Source: Sedimenticola hydrogenitrophicus
GTDB taxonomy: Bacteria; Pseudomonadota; Gammaproteobacteria; Chromatiales; Chromatiaceae
Assembly: GCF_025175675.1 (NCBI RefSeq)
Contig: NZ_JANIOA010000001.1
Coordinates: 124,001-188,000 of the forward strand
Direction: 5' to 3'
Length of the DNA stretch: 64,000 nucleotides
The position numbers and the translations under genes are program-made. This document shows, piece after piece, positions 43,789 through 53,535 of the stretch. A model generated the notes under the pieces. It ran no database searches, was not told the origin of the DNA, and was given only the letters and a program-made list of their open reading frames with translations. The first letter of the stretch is position 1; every line of letters begins with the position of its first letter.

Positions 43789-44964
43789 TCAGCCGAAGAG
43801 ACCAGAGTCTTGCCGCCACCCACCACCCTGAAGCTGCGCCAGCATCCGGTCGTACTGTTCGGTAAAGTCCCGCACCCCCTGGTCAACGAGTCCGGCGGTG
43901 ATGCGATTGAAATCGATGCCCAGCTGATCGAACTCCTTAATGACCCAGCGCGCATCGTCCCGCCCTTCCTCGATGGTCGCCGCCGGCGTGCCGTGATCGG
44001 CAAACCCCTCCGCGGTCGCCGCCGCCATGCGCGAGATCGTGAGGGGTCCGATCAGGGGCTCCACGTACCGCACATCCGCAGCGACGCTATCCCCGGCGTC
44101 CTTGTCGGTACCCTTGTCAGCACGGGTGTCGGCAGCGGTATCAGCCCAGGCGATGCGTTGGGGTCGGGCCCCGTGAGACTCCAGGCGGTTCCAGCGGTCA
44201 CTGCTCAGCAGTGCCAGGCAGGAGGCATAGGCGAGCTTGGCATTGGCCACGGCCGTCCTGCCGAGCAGTGCCGCCGCCACATCGCCAGCCTTCGACGCGG
44301 CCCCCTCCTCGCTCAATTTTTCAAGCTGTCGGTCAACCGCCAGATCGATACGATGGAGGAAGAAACTCGCCACCGAGATCACTTCGTTCAGGGACTTGCC
44401 CTCGGCGAACCGGCGCTCCAGTGCGCGCATGTAGGCATGGAAGGCATCCCAATAATCCTGCAGTCCGAACAGCAGCGTGATATTGACATTGATGCCGCGA
44501 TAGAGCAGTTCCTCGATTGTCGGCATGCATTCACTGGTGGCGGGCAACTCGATCAACAGATTGGGCCTGTCCACCAGACCCCACAACTCCTGTGCCTGCT
44601 GCAGACTGCCCGAGGGATCACGGGCGAGGTGGGGGGAGATCTGCAGGCTCGCATACCCCTCCTCTCCCTTGCTCGCCAGGTAGACCGGGCTGAGTAGATC
44701 GCAGGCCGCCGCCACATCCTCGATGACCAGGTCACGATAAATGCTCTCCGCCGAACCCCCACGTTCCCAGCCGTCGAGTATGCGCGCCTGGTACATCGGC
44801 GAATCGCTGATATTCGCGAGATAAACCGCGGCATTGGCGGCCACGCCGCCGAGCCGCTGCTGGGCGATACGCTGCTGCAGGGAACCATCCTCGAGCATGG
44901 CCCGCGACAGGCCATCCAGCCAGAAGCTCTGTCCGTATTTATGCAGTTGAGATAGCCGAGACAT
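43789..44964 (-). CDS. Transaldolase-like protein lacking the catalytic lysine
   Basis: The fold and length (391) follow the transaldolase type found in pentose-phosphate clusters. Retained are WLDGLSR near 16-22, the region IEDVAAACDLLSPVY, and GINVNITLLF. The Schiff-base site, normally NLxIKxPAT, reads NLLIELPAT with Glu139, confirmed as GAG on the coding strand. The motif usually GVTSNPTIF reads GVAANAAVYL. A tract of ADT/ADK-rich low complexity replaces the usual WASTGTK loop before YVEPLIGP. It is either a pseudoenzyme or has a changed reaction. Confidence 0.75.
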   Translation of the reverse strand: MSRLSQLHKYGQSFWLDGLSRAMLEDGSLQQRIAQQRLGGVAANAAVYLANISDSPMYQARILDGWERGGSAESIYRDLVIEDVAAACDLLSPVYLASKGEEGYASLQISPHLARDPSGSLQQAQELWGLVDRPNLLIELPATSECMPTIEELLYRGINVNITLLFGLQDYWDAFHAYMRALERRFAEGKSLNEVISVASFFLHRIDLAVDRQLEKLSEEGAASKAGDVAAALLGRTAVANAKLAYASCLALLSSDRWNRLESHGARPQRIAWADTAADTRADKGTDKDAGDSVAADVRYVEPLIGPLTISRMAAATAEGFADHGTPAATIEEGRDDARWVIKEFDQLGIDFNRITAGLVDQGVRDFTEQYDRMLAQLQGGGWRQDSGLFG

Positions 44965-45115
44965 GTGTACCCCTCGGTTGAGTGGTATTTTTAACCGGTA
45001 TTCGGCAAGACAGTCCGTTATGTAATCTGCAATTCAAATGCCAAGCACCGCCGCACCGGGTCAGCGTTTCGCCAAGCGGATCAAGCGGACCCGAATCCAG
45101 GAAAACCGGGGCTTA

Positions 45116-45274
45116 GGACCCGCGCAAGGATAATTCCGTAGTACCGAGGGCGTTCCTGGGCCACGCTGGCAAGGCACGCTTTGCAGGCAATGGCTGTTCC
45201 CTTGGCAAAAAGCGTAACGCCGCCAGCGGGGTCCAGGGGCGACCGAATACAGGAACTTATTCTTGCGCGGGTCC
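45116..45274. repeat. Family-B element, copy 3 (159 bp)
   Basis: The ends GGACCCGCGCAAGGATAA and its inverse are slightly diverged, and the flanks TTA/TTT show a decayed duplication. It lies in the gap 44965-45380, which has no other feature. Confidence 0.75.
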
Positions 45275-45380
45275 TTTTACACCATATCCGGTTGAAAATA
45301 ACCCAAGCCCTCGGGAACCCAATATCCGACTGAAATCCGCCGCCTGTTTGATTTTTTGGCGGCGCCTGGTGGAGCGTCTG

Positions 45381-45788
45381 TCAGGGAAGCTCCCCCGGGG
45401 CCAGGCCGTCGAGGGACTCGGGATTGGCCGGTACGCGGAAACGCACCAGGGCGGTCTTGTTATCATCCGAATCGATACGCAGGCCGTTCGCCCTGCCATC
45501 CGTATCCCGTTCCACGCTCACTGCGACAACCCCCCTGATAATGTGATCGGCATGGGTCTGATCGCCTCGTGTCATTACCACCATATCGGTCCGTTGGCCG
45601 TGTCGTTCAACGGTGATTTCACCCAGTTCGAGATCGCGTATGGCCTTGTCGGTATTGTCCGCCAAGCCTGCCTCCAGGTTTCCGGTATCGACCACCCAGA
45701 GACAGATCAACCAGCCGCGGTGGGTGCGGCTGAAGCCTTCACATACATTTCGCCACTGCTCATGCGGTATGATTTCGAATTCTTCCAC
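45381..45788 (-). CDS. DUF5335-type protein
   Basis: This 135-residue cytoplasmic protein has FSRTHRGWLICLWVVDTG near the N-terminus and TALVRFRVPANPESLDGL near the end, as in DUF5335 proteins. No enzymatic motif is seen. GTG at 45788 is chosen because AGGAGGT lies 6-7 bp upstream; the ATG at 45842 lacks a site. It is not obviously in an operon. Confidence 0.65.
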   Translation of the reverse strand: MEEFEIIPHEQWRNVCEGFSRTHRGWLICLWVVDTGNLEAGLADNTDKAIRDLELGEITVERHGQRTDMVVMTRGDQTHADHIIRGVVAVSVERDTDGRANGLRIDSDDNKTALVRFRVPANPESLDGLAPGELP

Positions 45789-45967
45789 GATGTTTACCTC
45801 CTTCGGCTGGAAGTGAATGGGGTTCCGGTGAGATCCCGGCATCAGATCCGGAACGGGCTGACTCGATTCCGTTACGCTTTTCGCCGGCGTTTCCCGCTAT
45901 AGTGCCATTTGGATACCCGGGCGCCGTACCCGGTTCCACAATCCTCCGACCGGCACGGATCCGGGCG

Positions 45968-46573
45968 TCAACCGGGCGGTGCGCCCGTCGACCCCGAATC
46001 GTTCAGTCCGGCCGTCAATGCCAGGCGGAAAGCGTCCTCAAAGGGGATATCGATCGGCTCCACCCATGAGCTGGGTACATACACAGTGTAGCCCCCCACC
46101 TGATAGCTCAACGGCAGGTAGACCGCCACCATCCCTTCCGGCAGTGACAGCAGCTCCATTGCGGCGGCCTGGTCGGCCGTCTGGAAGCCGATCAGACGCA
46201 GCTCGGTTATGGATACCATGACCACCCGGTGCAGATTTTCCTGCCGTTTATCGACCGAAAAATAGTTGGTGAAATCACGCAACGAGCGGTAAACAAACTT
46301 CACCAGGGGTATTCGCACCAACAGCCGTTCACCCAACCGGAACACCTGCTGGAACAGCCAGACATCGGCGACCAGGCCGATCAGATAGAGCAGGACCAGG
46401 CCGAACCCCAGGCCAACCCCCGGCAGGTAGTAGCTCTCTGAAACCACGGAAACGATGACCGACCGGATGCCGGTTTCTATGCTGATGACCAGCCAATAGA
46501 TCAGGTAGAGTGTCAACGCCACCGGCAACAGCGTCGCCAGGCCCTTGAGCAGGATATTGGATAGATGGTGCAT
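45968..46573 (-). CDS. DUF502 membrane protein
   Basis: Two N-terminal hydrophobic segments (about 8-30 and 50-75) are followed by a soluble region with IPLVKFVYRSLRDFTNYF, as in DUF502. The family has a transport- or envelope-related but unknown role; plant members regulate a vacuolar pump. The start ATG at 46573 is preceded by GAGAG. It is isolated from its neighbours. Confidence 0.8.
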   Translation of the reverse strand: MHHLSNILLKGLATLLPVALTLYLIYWLVISIETGIRSVIVSVVSESYYLPGVGLGFGLVLLYLIGLVADVWLFQQVFRLGERLLVRIPLVKFVYRSLRDFTNYFSVDKRQENLHRVVMVSITELRLIGFQTADQAAAMELLSLPEGMVAVYLPLSYQVGGYTVYVPSSWVEPIDIPFEDAFRLALTAGLNDSGSTGAPPG

Positions 46574-46886
46574 GTCACGCTCTCATCGATGGAAGATGCC
46601 TGTGCGTGGAGGCATCGGTCGGCCTGGCGGAAGCTGCCGTTGGCAGGCCGGGTCGGGATTCAGATCGGGCAACCGCCGCCGCGCACCCCGTTCAACCTGC
46701 ATATAGCCTGCCAGCCATCGCGGTCGGGAAAGGCCTGTCCGGTGCGTCCCGCTCCCCGAGGACGCGGGCGTCTCGTTGGGCCCGTTGCGTGCTGGCATGA
46801 AACTTGATGCTCGTTTAATCGGTGATCCGGAAAAAGGAGTGCCACCCGGTATCCGGGTGGACAGGGTATGGAACCGAGGAGGAGAT

Positions 46887-47159
46887 ATGAAAAACACCGA
46901 CCAGATGCGACGTAGTGTGCTCAAGGGCATCGCCGTTACTGTCTGCTATTGTGGCGCACCGCAACTGCTGATCGCCCAGGGGGCATCGAACGAAGCAAAA
47001 GTACCCAAGGAACAGGCCAAGTACCAATCCAGTCCCAACGGCGAGATGCGCTGTGGCAACTGCATGCATTTCCTCGCCGACACCAGTACCTGTCGCCTGG
47101 TCGAGGGACCGGTGGAAGAGTCGGGTTACTGTACCCTGTGGGGCTCCGCCACCAAATAA
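46887..47159 (+). CDS. High-potential iron-sulfur protein
   Basis: A Tat signal (RRSVLKG) leads to a small protein with four cysteines at 56, 59, 69 and 82 that ligate one [4Fe-4S] cluster. HiPIPs carry electrons in the periplasm, typically to a photosynthetic reaction centre or terminal oxidase. The lead KVPKEQAKYQSSPNGEMRC resembles iron-oxidase-type and Chromatium-type HiPIPs. ATG at 46887 has GGAGGAG 5 bp upstream. The protein is about 90 residues before processing and stands alone. Confidence 0.85.
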   Translation: MKNTDQMRRSVLKGIAVTVCYCGAPQLLIAQGASNEAKVPKEQAKYQSSPNGEMRCGNCMHFLADTSTCRLVEGPVEESGYCTLWGSATK

Positions 47160-47180
47160 CCCGATCGTTGCAAAAATCAA

Positions 47181-47236
47181 CCTGTAGGAGCGGCGCCTCA
47201 CCGCGAAATCGGCCCGGGGGCGGGCCTCCTACAGGG
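47181..47236. repeat. CTGTAGGAG hairpin
   Basis: CCTGTAGGAGCGGCGCCTC and its complement CCTCCTACAGG bound a short stem past the HiPIP stop. It may act as a terminator; it also resembles common REP-type units. The rest of 47237-47700 shows no gene. Confidence 0.5.
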
Positions 47237-47700
47237 TGCAATGCTGGACTCCACCAGCAGTGCATTCCAGGAAACCATGCAACCTATCTATTTCATCCGG
47301 CAGATAACGGGGTGAAACAAATCATTGGGTCATGATCAATGCAACTATTGGGTTAATACCTGGGACTTGGATTAGCCGTCCCGCGCGGACCGGGGTCGCC
47401 AACCGACGACGGCCAGCACCCCGATCGAGAGCGGAGGCGGTGGATATGCTCCGGGACTTGGGTGATTTAAACCGCTCTGCGGCGTGGGACGGGTTTGCCC
47501 GGCGTCACGCCGCCCCGCCCGGGCTATCCGCAACAGCCTGAAATACCCGCACTTGCCCTGGGTCGATCCGGCCCGGATGAGAACGCCGCCAGCGCGGAAC
47601 AGGGTTGGCACAAATAACGCAGGAATAGGCCACCGCAATAATCCGGAATGGTGAATCTCCGTTCCGGTTTATCTCGCTAAAGGCCATAGGAGGAACGATC

Positions 47701-47997
47701 ATGAAAGTGACTATTGATATGCCGATGGTGCAGCGCTGCTCTGTAGATGAGTGCGCCTATAACCAGGATTCCTGTTGTCATGCCAAGGCCATCACCATCG
47801 GTGATGGAGTGCATCCCGGTTGCGATACCTTCCTGAACGGATCCGCCGGCCATACCCGGGCATCGATCATGGCCGGGGTCGGAGCCTGCAAGGTCAGCGA
47901 TTGCGAATACAATGACGATTTGGAATGTTCGGCCGACAGCATCGAGGTGGCTATTACCGGTGACACGGCTGAGTGTATGACCTGTAAGCTGCATTAA
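47701..47997 (+). CDS. DUF1540 cysteine-rich protein
   Basis: This 98-residue protein has two cysteine clusters, RCSVDECAYNQDSCCHAK and KVSDCEYNDDLECSA, as in DUF1540 repeats. They probably bind metal. The start has AGGAGG 7-8 bp before ATG 47701. Its role is unknown; such proteins often accompany stress genes. Confidence 0.75.
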   Translation: MKVTIDMPMVQRCSVDECAYNQDSCCHAKAITIGDGVHPGCDTFLNGSAGHTRASIMAGVGACKVSDCEYNDDLECSADSIEVAITGDTAECMTCKLH

Positions 47998-48029
47998 ACC
48001 CGCACGGGAAAGCGTCAGGGTTGTCGCGT

Positions 48030-48185
48030 CCGTGACCCCGTAGGGGCAACCCCTCGTGGTTGCCCGGCTCGCCGTCGTGCATCCCATCCCCGGGCAGGCA
48101 CGGGGGCCTGCCCCTACATGGCCCCGCCATCGTTCCCGGTTGCGGCATCCGTGACCCCGTAGGGGCAACCCCCCGTGGTTGTCCG
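48030..48185. repeat. Direct repeats of CGTGACCCCGTAGGGGCAAC
   Basis: Two 37-nt units (48030-48066 and 48149-48185) are near identical and flank a GGGCAGGCACGGGGGCCTGCCC stem. This is a known type of intergenic repeat in proteobacteria. It fills 47998-48199. Confidence 0.6.
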
Positions 48186-48199
48186 TTTCGTCGTCGCTC

Positions 48200-49396
48200 T
48201 CAGACTTTCGACAGCGCCCCGTCAACATCCCCAAGTAGATCGTCGAGATCCTCCAGCCCCGCCGACAACCGGACCAACCCCTCGCTGATCAGGTGCTCGG
48301 CCCGCTCCTCGGGGGTGTACACGGAATGGGTCATGCTGGCCGGGTGCTGCGCCAGGCTTTCCGCATCACCCAGACTGACCGCGCGGGTAATCAGGCGCAG
48401 CGCATTCATGAATCGACAACCGGCCTGCAGACCGCCCTTGAGTTCGAAGGCCACCATCCCGCCCGGCGCCGCCATCTGGCGCTCGGCCAGTTCGCGCTGC
48501 GGAAACGTCTCCAGTCCCGGGTAGTGACAGAGCTCCACCTTGGGGTGTGCCGCCAGCAACCCGGCGATCCCCCGGGCGTTCCGGCAATGCCTGTCCATGC
48601 GCAACGCGAGCGTCTTCAACCCGCGCAGGATGAGGAAGGCATCCTGCGACGACAGCACCGCCCCGGTCATGTCCTTGAGGCCGGAGAAGCGCACCTGATT
48701 AAGCGACTCCGCGGGTCCGACGATGGCGCCGGCGATCAGGTCACCGTGCCCGCCCAGATACTTGGTGGCGGAGTGCACCACGTAGTCGGCGCCAAGTTCG
48801 AGCGGCCGCTGCAGGTAGGGGGTGCAGTAGGTGTTATCCACCACGACCCTGGCATCATAGGGCCTGGCGATAGCCGAGATGGCTGCGATATCGACCAGCC
48901 GCATATTGGGATTGGCCGGCGACTCGAAGAAGACCAGGCGGGTCCTGTCGCTGATCGCATTGGCCAGGTTTTCAGGCTCGGTCAGATCGACATGGGTGAT
49001 CTTTACGCCAAACCGGGCCAAGCCGTGATTGAAATAGGCATAGGTGCAACCGTAGAGCGTCTTGTCCGCGATCACCTCATCGCCCGGCTGGAGCAGGGTC
49101 CACAGCAGCGAGGTGGTGGCCCCCATGCCCGAGGCGGTGACCAGCGCCGCCTCCCCACCCTCGAGATCGGCAATGCGCTGTTCCAGCAGCGCCGTGGTCG
49201 GGTTGCCGACGCGGGAATAGACATACCCCGCCTGCTCGCCGGCAAAGCGGGCGCTGCCGTCGCCCACGGTCGGGAAGGTGTAGGTCGAACTCAGATAGAG
49301 GGGGGGATTCAGGGCCCCGTGGCCCGCGTACGGGTCATAACCGAGATGAATCGCCCGGGTGGAAAAGCCCGCTTTGCCTTGTGTTGATCCGCTCAT
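48200..49396 (-). CDS. megL: Methionine gamma-lyase
   Basis: This PLP enzyme splits methionine into methanethiol, 2-oxobutyrate and ammonia. The PLP lysine is Lys212 (HSATKYLGG). Cys117 (LYGCTYAYFNHGL) is the residue typical of methionine gamma-lyases rather than cystathionine lyases. The length of 398 fits. It is divergent from an Lrp-type regulator, with an operator-like palindrome between them. Confidence 0.85.
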   Translation of the reverse strand: MSGSTQGKAGFSTRAIHLGYDPYAGHGALNPPLYLSSTYTFPTVGDGSARFAGEQAGYVYSRVGNPTTALLEQRIADLEGGEAALVTASGMGATTSLLWTLLQPGDEVIADKTLYGCTYAYFNHGLARFGVKITHVDLTEPENLANAISDRTRLVFFESPANPNMRLVDIAAISAIARPYDARVVVDNTYCTPYLQRPLELGADYVVHSATKYLGGHGDLIAGAIVGPAESLNQVRFSGLKDMTGAVLSSQDAFLILRGLKTLALRMDRHCRNARGIAGLLAAHPKVELCHYPGLETFPQRELAERQMAAPGGMVAFELKGGLQAGCRFMNALRLITRAVSLGDAESLAQHPASMTHSVYTPEERAEHLISEGLVRLSAGLEDLDDLLGDVDGALSKV

Positions 49397-49447
49397 GGGT
49401 CTGCATCATTCCTAAGTTTGTCTGATCAAAATAATATTCGTCTATCT

Positions 49448-49473
49448 GACGAGTAATCAGTATATTACTCGTC
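49448..49473. promoter_or_regulatory. Palindrome between megL and its Lrp-type regulator
   Basis: GACGAGTAAT (49448-49457) and ATTACTCGTC (49464-49473) form perfect 10-nt arms around 6 bases. It stands between divergent starts at 49396 and 49519, a fit for an Lrp/AsnC operator. Confidence 0.7.
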
Positions 49474-49518
49474 AATCTTTGATTACCATGAAATGGTTTT
49501 CGGCAAATAGGGATCGAA

Positions 49519-49995
49519 ATGACACTCGACCGAATCGACATCGAAATTATCAGGCTGTTACAGAACAATGCTCGACTGTCCAACAAACAGATCGCCGCCG
49601 AGGTGGGACTGGCGCCCTCCAGCGTGCATGAACGGTTGAAGCGGTTGTGGGAAAACGGGGTGTTGCGCGGAACCCATGCCGAGGTGGACCCGGCGAGCCT
49701 GGGCATTGGGCTTGAGGCCCTGTTCATGATCGAGCTGGCCAAACACGAACGAACGACCGTCGATCAGTTCATGGATGACATGTTAACCATCCCCGAGGTG
49801 CGCTCGGCCCACCTGATCACCGGCCGGTATGACCTGGTCATCCACGTGGCGGTGCGCGATACCCGCCACCTGAAGAACCTCGCCCTGGACCAGTTCACCA
49901 ACCGGCCTGGCGTCACCCGCATCGAGACCTCCATCATCTATGACACCCGGGTGAATCATGAACTGCCGGACCTGCGGAATAGCCATCAGGAGTAG
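49519..49995 (+). CDS. Lrp/AsnC family regulator
   Basis: The N-terminal helix-turn-helix (LDRIDIEIIRLLQNNARLSN onward) and C-terminal RAM domain (EVRSAHLITGRYDLVIHVAV) give 158 residues, the usual length. Divergence from megL suggests it controls methionine breakdown in response to an amino acid. The target and effector are inferred from position only. Confidence 0.9.
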   Translation: MTLDRIDIEIIRLLQNNARLSNKQIAAEVGLAPSSVHERLKRLWENGVLRGTHAEVDPASLGIGLEALFMIELAKHERTTVDQFMDDMLTIPEVRSAHLITGRYDLVIHVAVRDTRHLKNLALDQFTNRPGVTRIETSIIYDTRVNHELPDLRNSHQE

Positions 49996-50041
49996 TACCC
50001 GCCGCATGCCCTCCGGCAACCGTTAGCGGTTGCGGCACAGG

Positions 50042-50121
50042 ACCACAGGTGTCGCGGACCAAGACCACAGGTGTCGCGGACCAAGACCACAGGTGTCGCG
50101 GACCAAGACCACAGGTGTCGG
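50042..50121. repeat. 22-bp tandem repeat, 3.6 copies
   Basis: The unit ACCACAGGTGTCGCGGACCAAG begins at 50042, 50064, 50086 and 50108; the last is partial and merges into the GGTGTCGGAGTCAAACC arm. It is not a CRISPR: repeats abut with no spacers. Confidence 0.85.
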
Positions 50122-50220
50122 AGTCAAACCGGCCCCCTGCCGTGCGTCGGTTCACCGGATCAAGCCCGGTTTGACTCCGACACCTCCATAGACCGAGCCC
50201 GGTTTGACTCCGACACCTCC
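50113..50220. repeat. GGTGTCGGAGTCAAACC hairpin with an extra right arm
   Basis: The arm at 50113-50132 and its complement 50167-50186 pair over 20 nt. A second copy of the right arm follows at about 50198-50220. Confidence 0.7.
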
Positions 50221-50272
50221 GTGGACCCGACGCCTCCGTGGCTCAGGGATATTAATTTCTCCACACAAACCC

Positions 50273-50304
50273 TTGACCCTGTAGTCGACTACAGGGTTTA
50301 TACT
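50273..50304 (+). promoter_or_regulatory. MerR-type promoter of the copper operon
   Basis: TTGACC (50273-50278) and TATACT (50299-50304) are separated by 20 bp, the long spacer typical of MerR-activated promoters. A perfect 22-bp palindrome at 50276-50297 (arms ACCCTGTAGTC) lies across that spacer. The MerR gene starts 57 bp downstream and would be autoregulated. Confidence 0.9.
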
Positions 50305-50360
50305 GTCGTAAAATTGGCACAGGGCGCTGCCCATCGCGACCCATTTCACGGGGACAGATC

Positions 50361-50795
50361 ATGGAAAACCTCACCATCGGCAAACTGGCCAGGCAGGTAG
50401 ACCTGGGGGTCGAAACCCTGCGCTACTACGAGCGCAGGGGACTCATCGAGCCCCAGAGCCGCACCGATTCCGGTTACCGGCTCTACAAGGAAGATGCCCG
50501 GCAACGCCTGCAGTTCATTCGCCGCGCCCAGGTGCTCGGCTTCTCGCTGGACGAGGTGGCGGAGCTGCTCTCCCTGAGCGACCGCCCGGAGCAGAGCGCC
50601 GCCGAGGTGAAACGGCTCACCCGCGCCAAGATCGCCGACATCGAGACCCGCATACTCGATCTGGAAAGAATGAAGTCCGCCCTGTCGGCGCTTGAGGAGC
50701 AGTGTCCCGGTCACGCCGGCACCACCGCGGAATGTCCCATCCTCTCCGCCCTGAATCAGCAAGCGCCCGAACCAGAGCAAGGAGAGCCCGCATGA
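50361..50795 (+). CDS. MerR-family metal-responsive activator
   Basis: The N-terminal helix-turn-helix is [20 protein letters not shown], followed by a dimer coiled coil. Cys115 and Cys125 ([11 protein letters not shown]) form a likely metal site. The position before a Cu-transporting ATPase argues for copper(I), like CueR. The ligand is inferred. The stop overlaps the alternate copA start by 4 bp within the GCATGAAAAATTGG leader. Confidence 0.88.
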   Translation: MENLTIGKLARQVDLGVETLRYYERRGLIEPQSRTDSGYRLYKEDARQRLQFIRRAQVLGFSLDEVAELLSLSDRPEQSAAEVKRLTRAKIADIETRILDLERMKSALSALEEQCPGHAGTTAECPILSALNQQAPEPEQGEPA

Positions 50796-50824
50796 AAAAT
50801 TGGGATCCCACAGGGAGGTGCCGT

Positions 50825-53347
50825 ATGAACCAGCTTGAACTCGGCATCAAAGGAATGACCTGCGCCAACTGCTCGGCACGGGTGGAGCGCACGCTCGGCA
50901 AGCTGGAGGGGGTAAGCGAAGCCCCGGTCAACCTGGCCACCGAGCGGGCCAGCATCCGCTACGACGCATCACTGATAACACAAGCCGCACTGATTGACGC
51001 GGTACGTGACGCCGGCTATACGCCGGTGGTCGATGAACTGGAGATCGGGGTCGGCGGCATGACCTGCGCCAACTGTTCCGCGCGGGTGGAACGCATCCTC
51101 AACAAACTGCCCGGGGTCATCCAGGCCAGCGTCAACCTGGCCACCGAACGGGCCACGGTGCGTTTCGTGCCGGCCACCCTGGGAGCGGACGAGATCGCCG
51201 GCGCCATCCAGGAGGCGGGCTACGAGCCGCGCCCCCTGGAGGAGGATGGCGACGCCGAGGAGCGGGAGGAGGCAGCCCGTGAGGCAGGCCGCCGGGCGAT
51301 GCGCCACGACCTGTGGCTGGCGGTAGCCCTGACCCTGCCGGTAGTGATTCTGGCTATGGGCCCCCACTTCCTGCCCGGCTTCCAGGAGATCCTTGACGCG
51401 CTGGCGCCCAAGGGTCTGTGGGAGTGGCTCCAGGCGCTGTTGACCACGGTGATCATCCTCGGCCCGGGCCGACGCTTCTTCCGTCCCGGCTGGATCGCCT
51501 ACCGTCACCTGTCACCCGACATGAACAGCCTGGTGATGACCGGCACCGGCGCCGCCTGGCTCTACAGCCTGCTGGTATTGCTGCAACCCGGACTGTTCCC
51601 GCCGGACGCCCGCAACCTCTACTTTGAATCGGCGGCGGTGGTCCTGACGGCGATTCTGATGGGCAAGTACCTGGAGGAGCTGGCCAAGGGGCGCACCTCC
51701 GCCGCGATCCGCAAGCTGGTGGGACTGCAGGCCAAGACCGCCCGCGTGCTGCGGGACGGCATAGAGGAGGAGGTGCCGCTGGGCCAGGTGCAGCGCGGTG
51801 ACCGGGTGGTGATCCGGCCGGGCGAGCGGATCCCGGTGGATGGCGATGTACTGGAGGGCGAGAGTTACGTCGACGAGTCGATGCTCACCGGCGAACCGGT
51901 GCCCGTCGCCAAGCACCCGGGCGACAGCGTGGTGGGCGGTACGGTGAACCAGCACGGCCAGTTACAGGTCACGGCCACCCAGGTGGGCAAGGGGACCGTA
52001 CTGGCGCAGATCATCCGCCTGGTGGAACGAGCCCAGGGGGCCAAACTGCCGATCCAGGGGCTGGCCGACCGGGTGGTACGGGTATTCACGCCGGTCGTCC
52101 TGGTCATCGCGGCCGTCACCTTCGCGGCCTGGCTGGCGCTGGGGCCCGACCCGTCGATCACCCTGGCGCTGGTGAGCGCGGTGGCGGTGCTGGTGGTTGC
52201 CTGTCCCTGTGCCATGGGCCTGGCCACGCCGGCCGCCATCATGGTGGGCACCGGCCGGGCCGCCGAACTGGGAGTGCTCTACCGCAAGGGCGAGGCGCTG
52301 GAACGCCTCTCCCACGTGACCCGGGTGGTATTCGACAAGACCGGCACCCTGACAGCGGGCCACCCCGAACTCACCGACCTGGAGGCGGTGGATGGCGACC
52401 GGGATACGGCCCTGCGCCTCGCCGCGGCCGTCGAGGCGGGCAGCGAACACCCGCTCGCCACCGCCATTGTGAACGCGGCGCGGGAGCGCTTCCCCACCCT
52501 GCCGGCGGTGGAGGCATTTAGCGCGATCCCCGGCTATGGCGTCACCGCCCGGGTGGAGGGGCAGCTGGTTCAGCTCGGCGCGTTGCGCTACATGACGCGC
52601 GAAGGGATCGATGTCGGCGCCCTGGCCGCCAATGCGGACGGCTACTCAAGCGACGGAAAAACCCCCATCTACCTCGCGGTGGACGGCAACGTGCGCGCCG
52701 TGCTGGCGGTCGCCGACCCGCTGAAGGCCGAGGCGGCGGCGATGGTGGTGGAGCTGCACCGGCGGGGGCTGCAGGTAGCCATGATCACCGGCGACACCCG
52801 CAAGACCGCCGAGGCGATCGCCCGCCAGGTCGGCATCGAGGAGGTGCACGCCGAGATCCTGCCGGACGGCAAGGCCAACACCGTCCAGGAGATGCAGGCC
52901 CAGGGCCAGAAAGTGGTGTTCGTCGGTGACGGCATCAACGACGCGCCGGCACTGGCCCAGGCGGATGTAGGTATCGCGGTCGGCTCGGGAACCGATATCG
53001 CCATCGAGGCGGCGGACGTCACCCTCACCCGCGGCGATCTCGGCGGGGTGGTTACCGCCCTGGATGTGGCCCGGCGCACCCTCTCCACCATCCGTGGCAA
53101 CCTGTTCTGGGCCTTCATCTACAACATTCTGCTGATCCCGGTGGCCACCGGGATCTTCTACCCGGCCTTCGGCCTGCACCTCGATCCGATGGTGGCGGGC
53201 CTGGCGATGGGGCTCTCCAGCGTCTTCGTGGTCGCCAACAGCCTGCGGCTGCGCCGCTTGCGCGCCACCCGGCTGGACGACCCATCCCCGTCGGCCACCC
53301 AGGCAACGCAGGGGAACATCCCCCGCGCCAACGAGGCGACTACCTAG
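50825..53347 (+). CDS. copA: Copper(I)-exporting P-type ATPase
   Basis: This protein pumps Cu(I) from the cytoplasm. Two heavy-metal domains carry MTCANC (Cys13/16 and Cys81/84). The transport CPC lies in [14 protein letters not shown], the phosphorylation Asp in DKTGTLT, and the hinge in GDGINDAPA. At 840 residues it matches CopA. ATG at 50825 has GGGAGG upstream; the in-frame ATG at 50792 adds an 11-residue leader like the one before spoVR. Its stop codon lies inside a 9-bp direct repeat that flanks a following element. Confidence 0.95.
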   Translation: MNQLELGIKGMTCANCSARVERTLGKLEGVSEAPVNLATERASIRYDASLITQAALIDAVRDAGYTPVVDELEIGVGGMTCANCSARVERILNKLPGVIQASVNLATERATVRFVPATLGADEIAGAIQEAGYEPRPLEEDGDAEEREEAAREAGRRAMRHDLWLAVALTLPVVILAMGPHFLPGFQEILDALAPKGLWEWLQALLTTVIILGPGRRFFRPGWIAYRHLSPDMNSLVMTGTGAAWLYSLLVLLQPGLFPPDARNLYFESAAVVLTAILMGKYLEELAKGRTSAAIRKLVGLQAKTARVLRDGIEEEVPLGQVQRGDRVVIRPGERIPVDGDVLEGESYVDESMLTGEPVPVAKHPGDSVVGGTVNQHGQLQVTATQVGKGTVLAQIIRLVERAQGAKLPIQGLADRVVRVFTPVVLVIAAVTFAAWLALGPDPSITLALVSAVAVLVVACPCAMGLATPAAIMVGTGRAAELGVLYRKGEALERLSHVTRVVFDKTGTLTAGHPELTDLEAVDGDRDTALRLAAAVEAGSEHPLATAIVNAARERFPTLPAVEAFSAIPGYGVTARVEGQLVQLGALRYMTREGIDVGALAANADGYSSDGKTPIYLAVDGNVRAVLAVADPLKAEAAAMVVELHRRGLQVAMITGDTRKTAEAIARQVGIEEVHAEILPDGKANTVQEMQAQGQKVVFVGDGINDAPALAQADVGIAVGSGTDIAIEAADVTLTRGDLGGVVTALDVARRTLSTIRGNLFWAFIYNILLIPVATGIFYPAFGLHLDPMVAGLAMGLSSVFVVANSLRLRRLRATRLDDPSPSATQATQGNIPRANEATT

Positions 53348-53535
53348 TGTTCATCCAGAAACGCACGCAATTTAAATTGTCGTCACCCCGGCGAAGGCCG
53401 GGGTCCAGGGGATTCAACAAGTTACTGGATGATTCGCTTCGCTCGCCCTTCGGGCCGACTTTCAGTCGTTCAACGCGCTTCGCGCTTTTGTCCGGCATTC
53501 CCGAAAATGACGATTTCTGTAGTTTCTGGGTAGGC
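53348..53535. repeat. Element after copA with 9-bp duplication (188 bp)
   Basis: ACTACCTAG flanks both sides (53339-53347 and 53536-53544). The ends TTCATCCAGAAAC and GTTTCTGGGTA are inverted. Inside are CACCCCGGCGAAGGCCGGGG and the GCTTCGCTCGCCCTTCGGGC hairpin shared with 57197-57345 and, in part, 40954-41081. It separates copA from the chaperone gene. Confidence 0.75.

Noticed and set aside
47332-47541. Forward ORF of 69 residues
   Set aside because: No start signal and no recognisable protein; likely chance in GC-rich DNA.
50042-50121. Possible CRISPR array
   Set aside because: The 22-bp repeats abut without spacers, and no cas gene is near.
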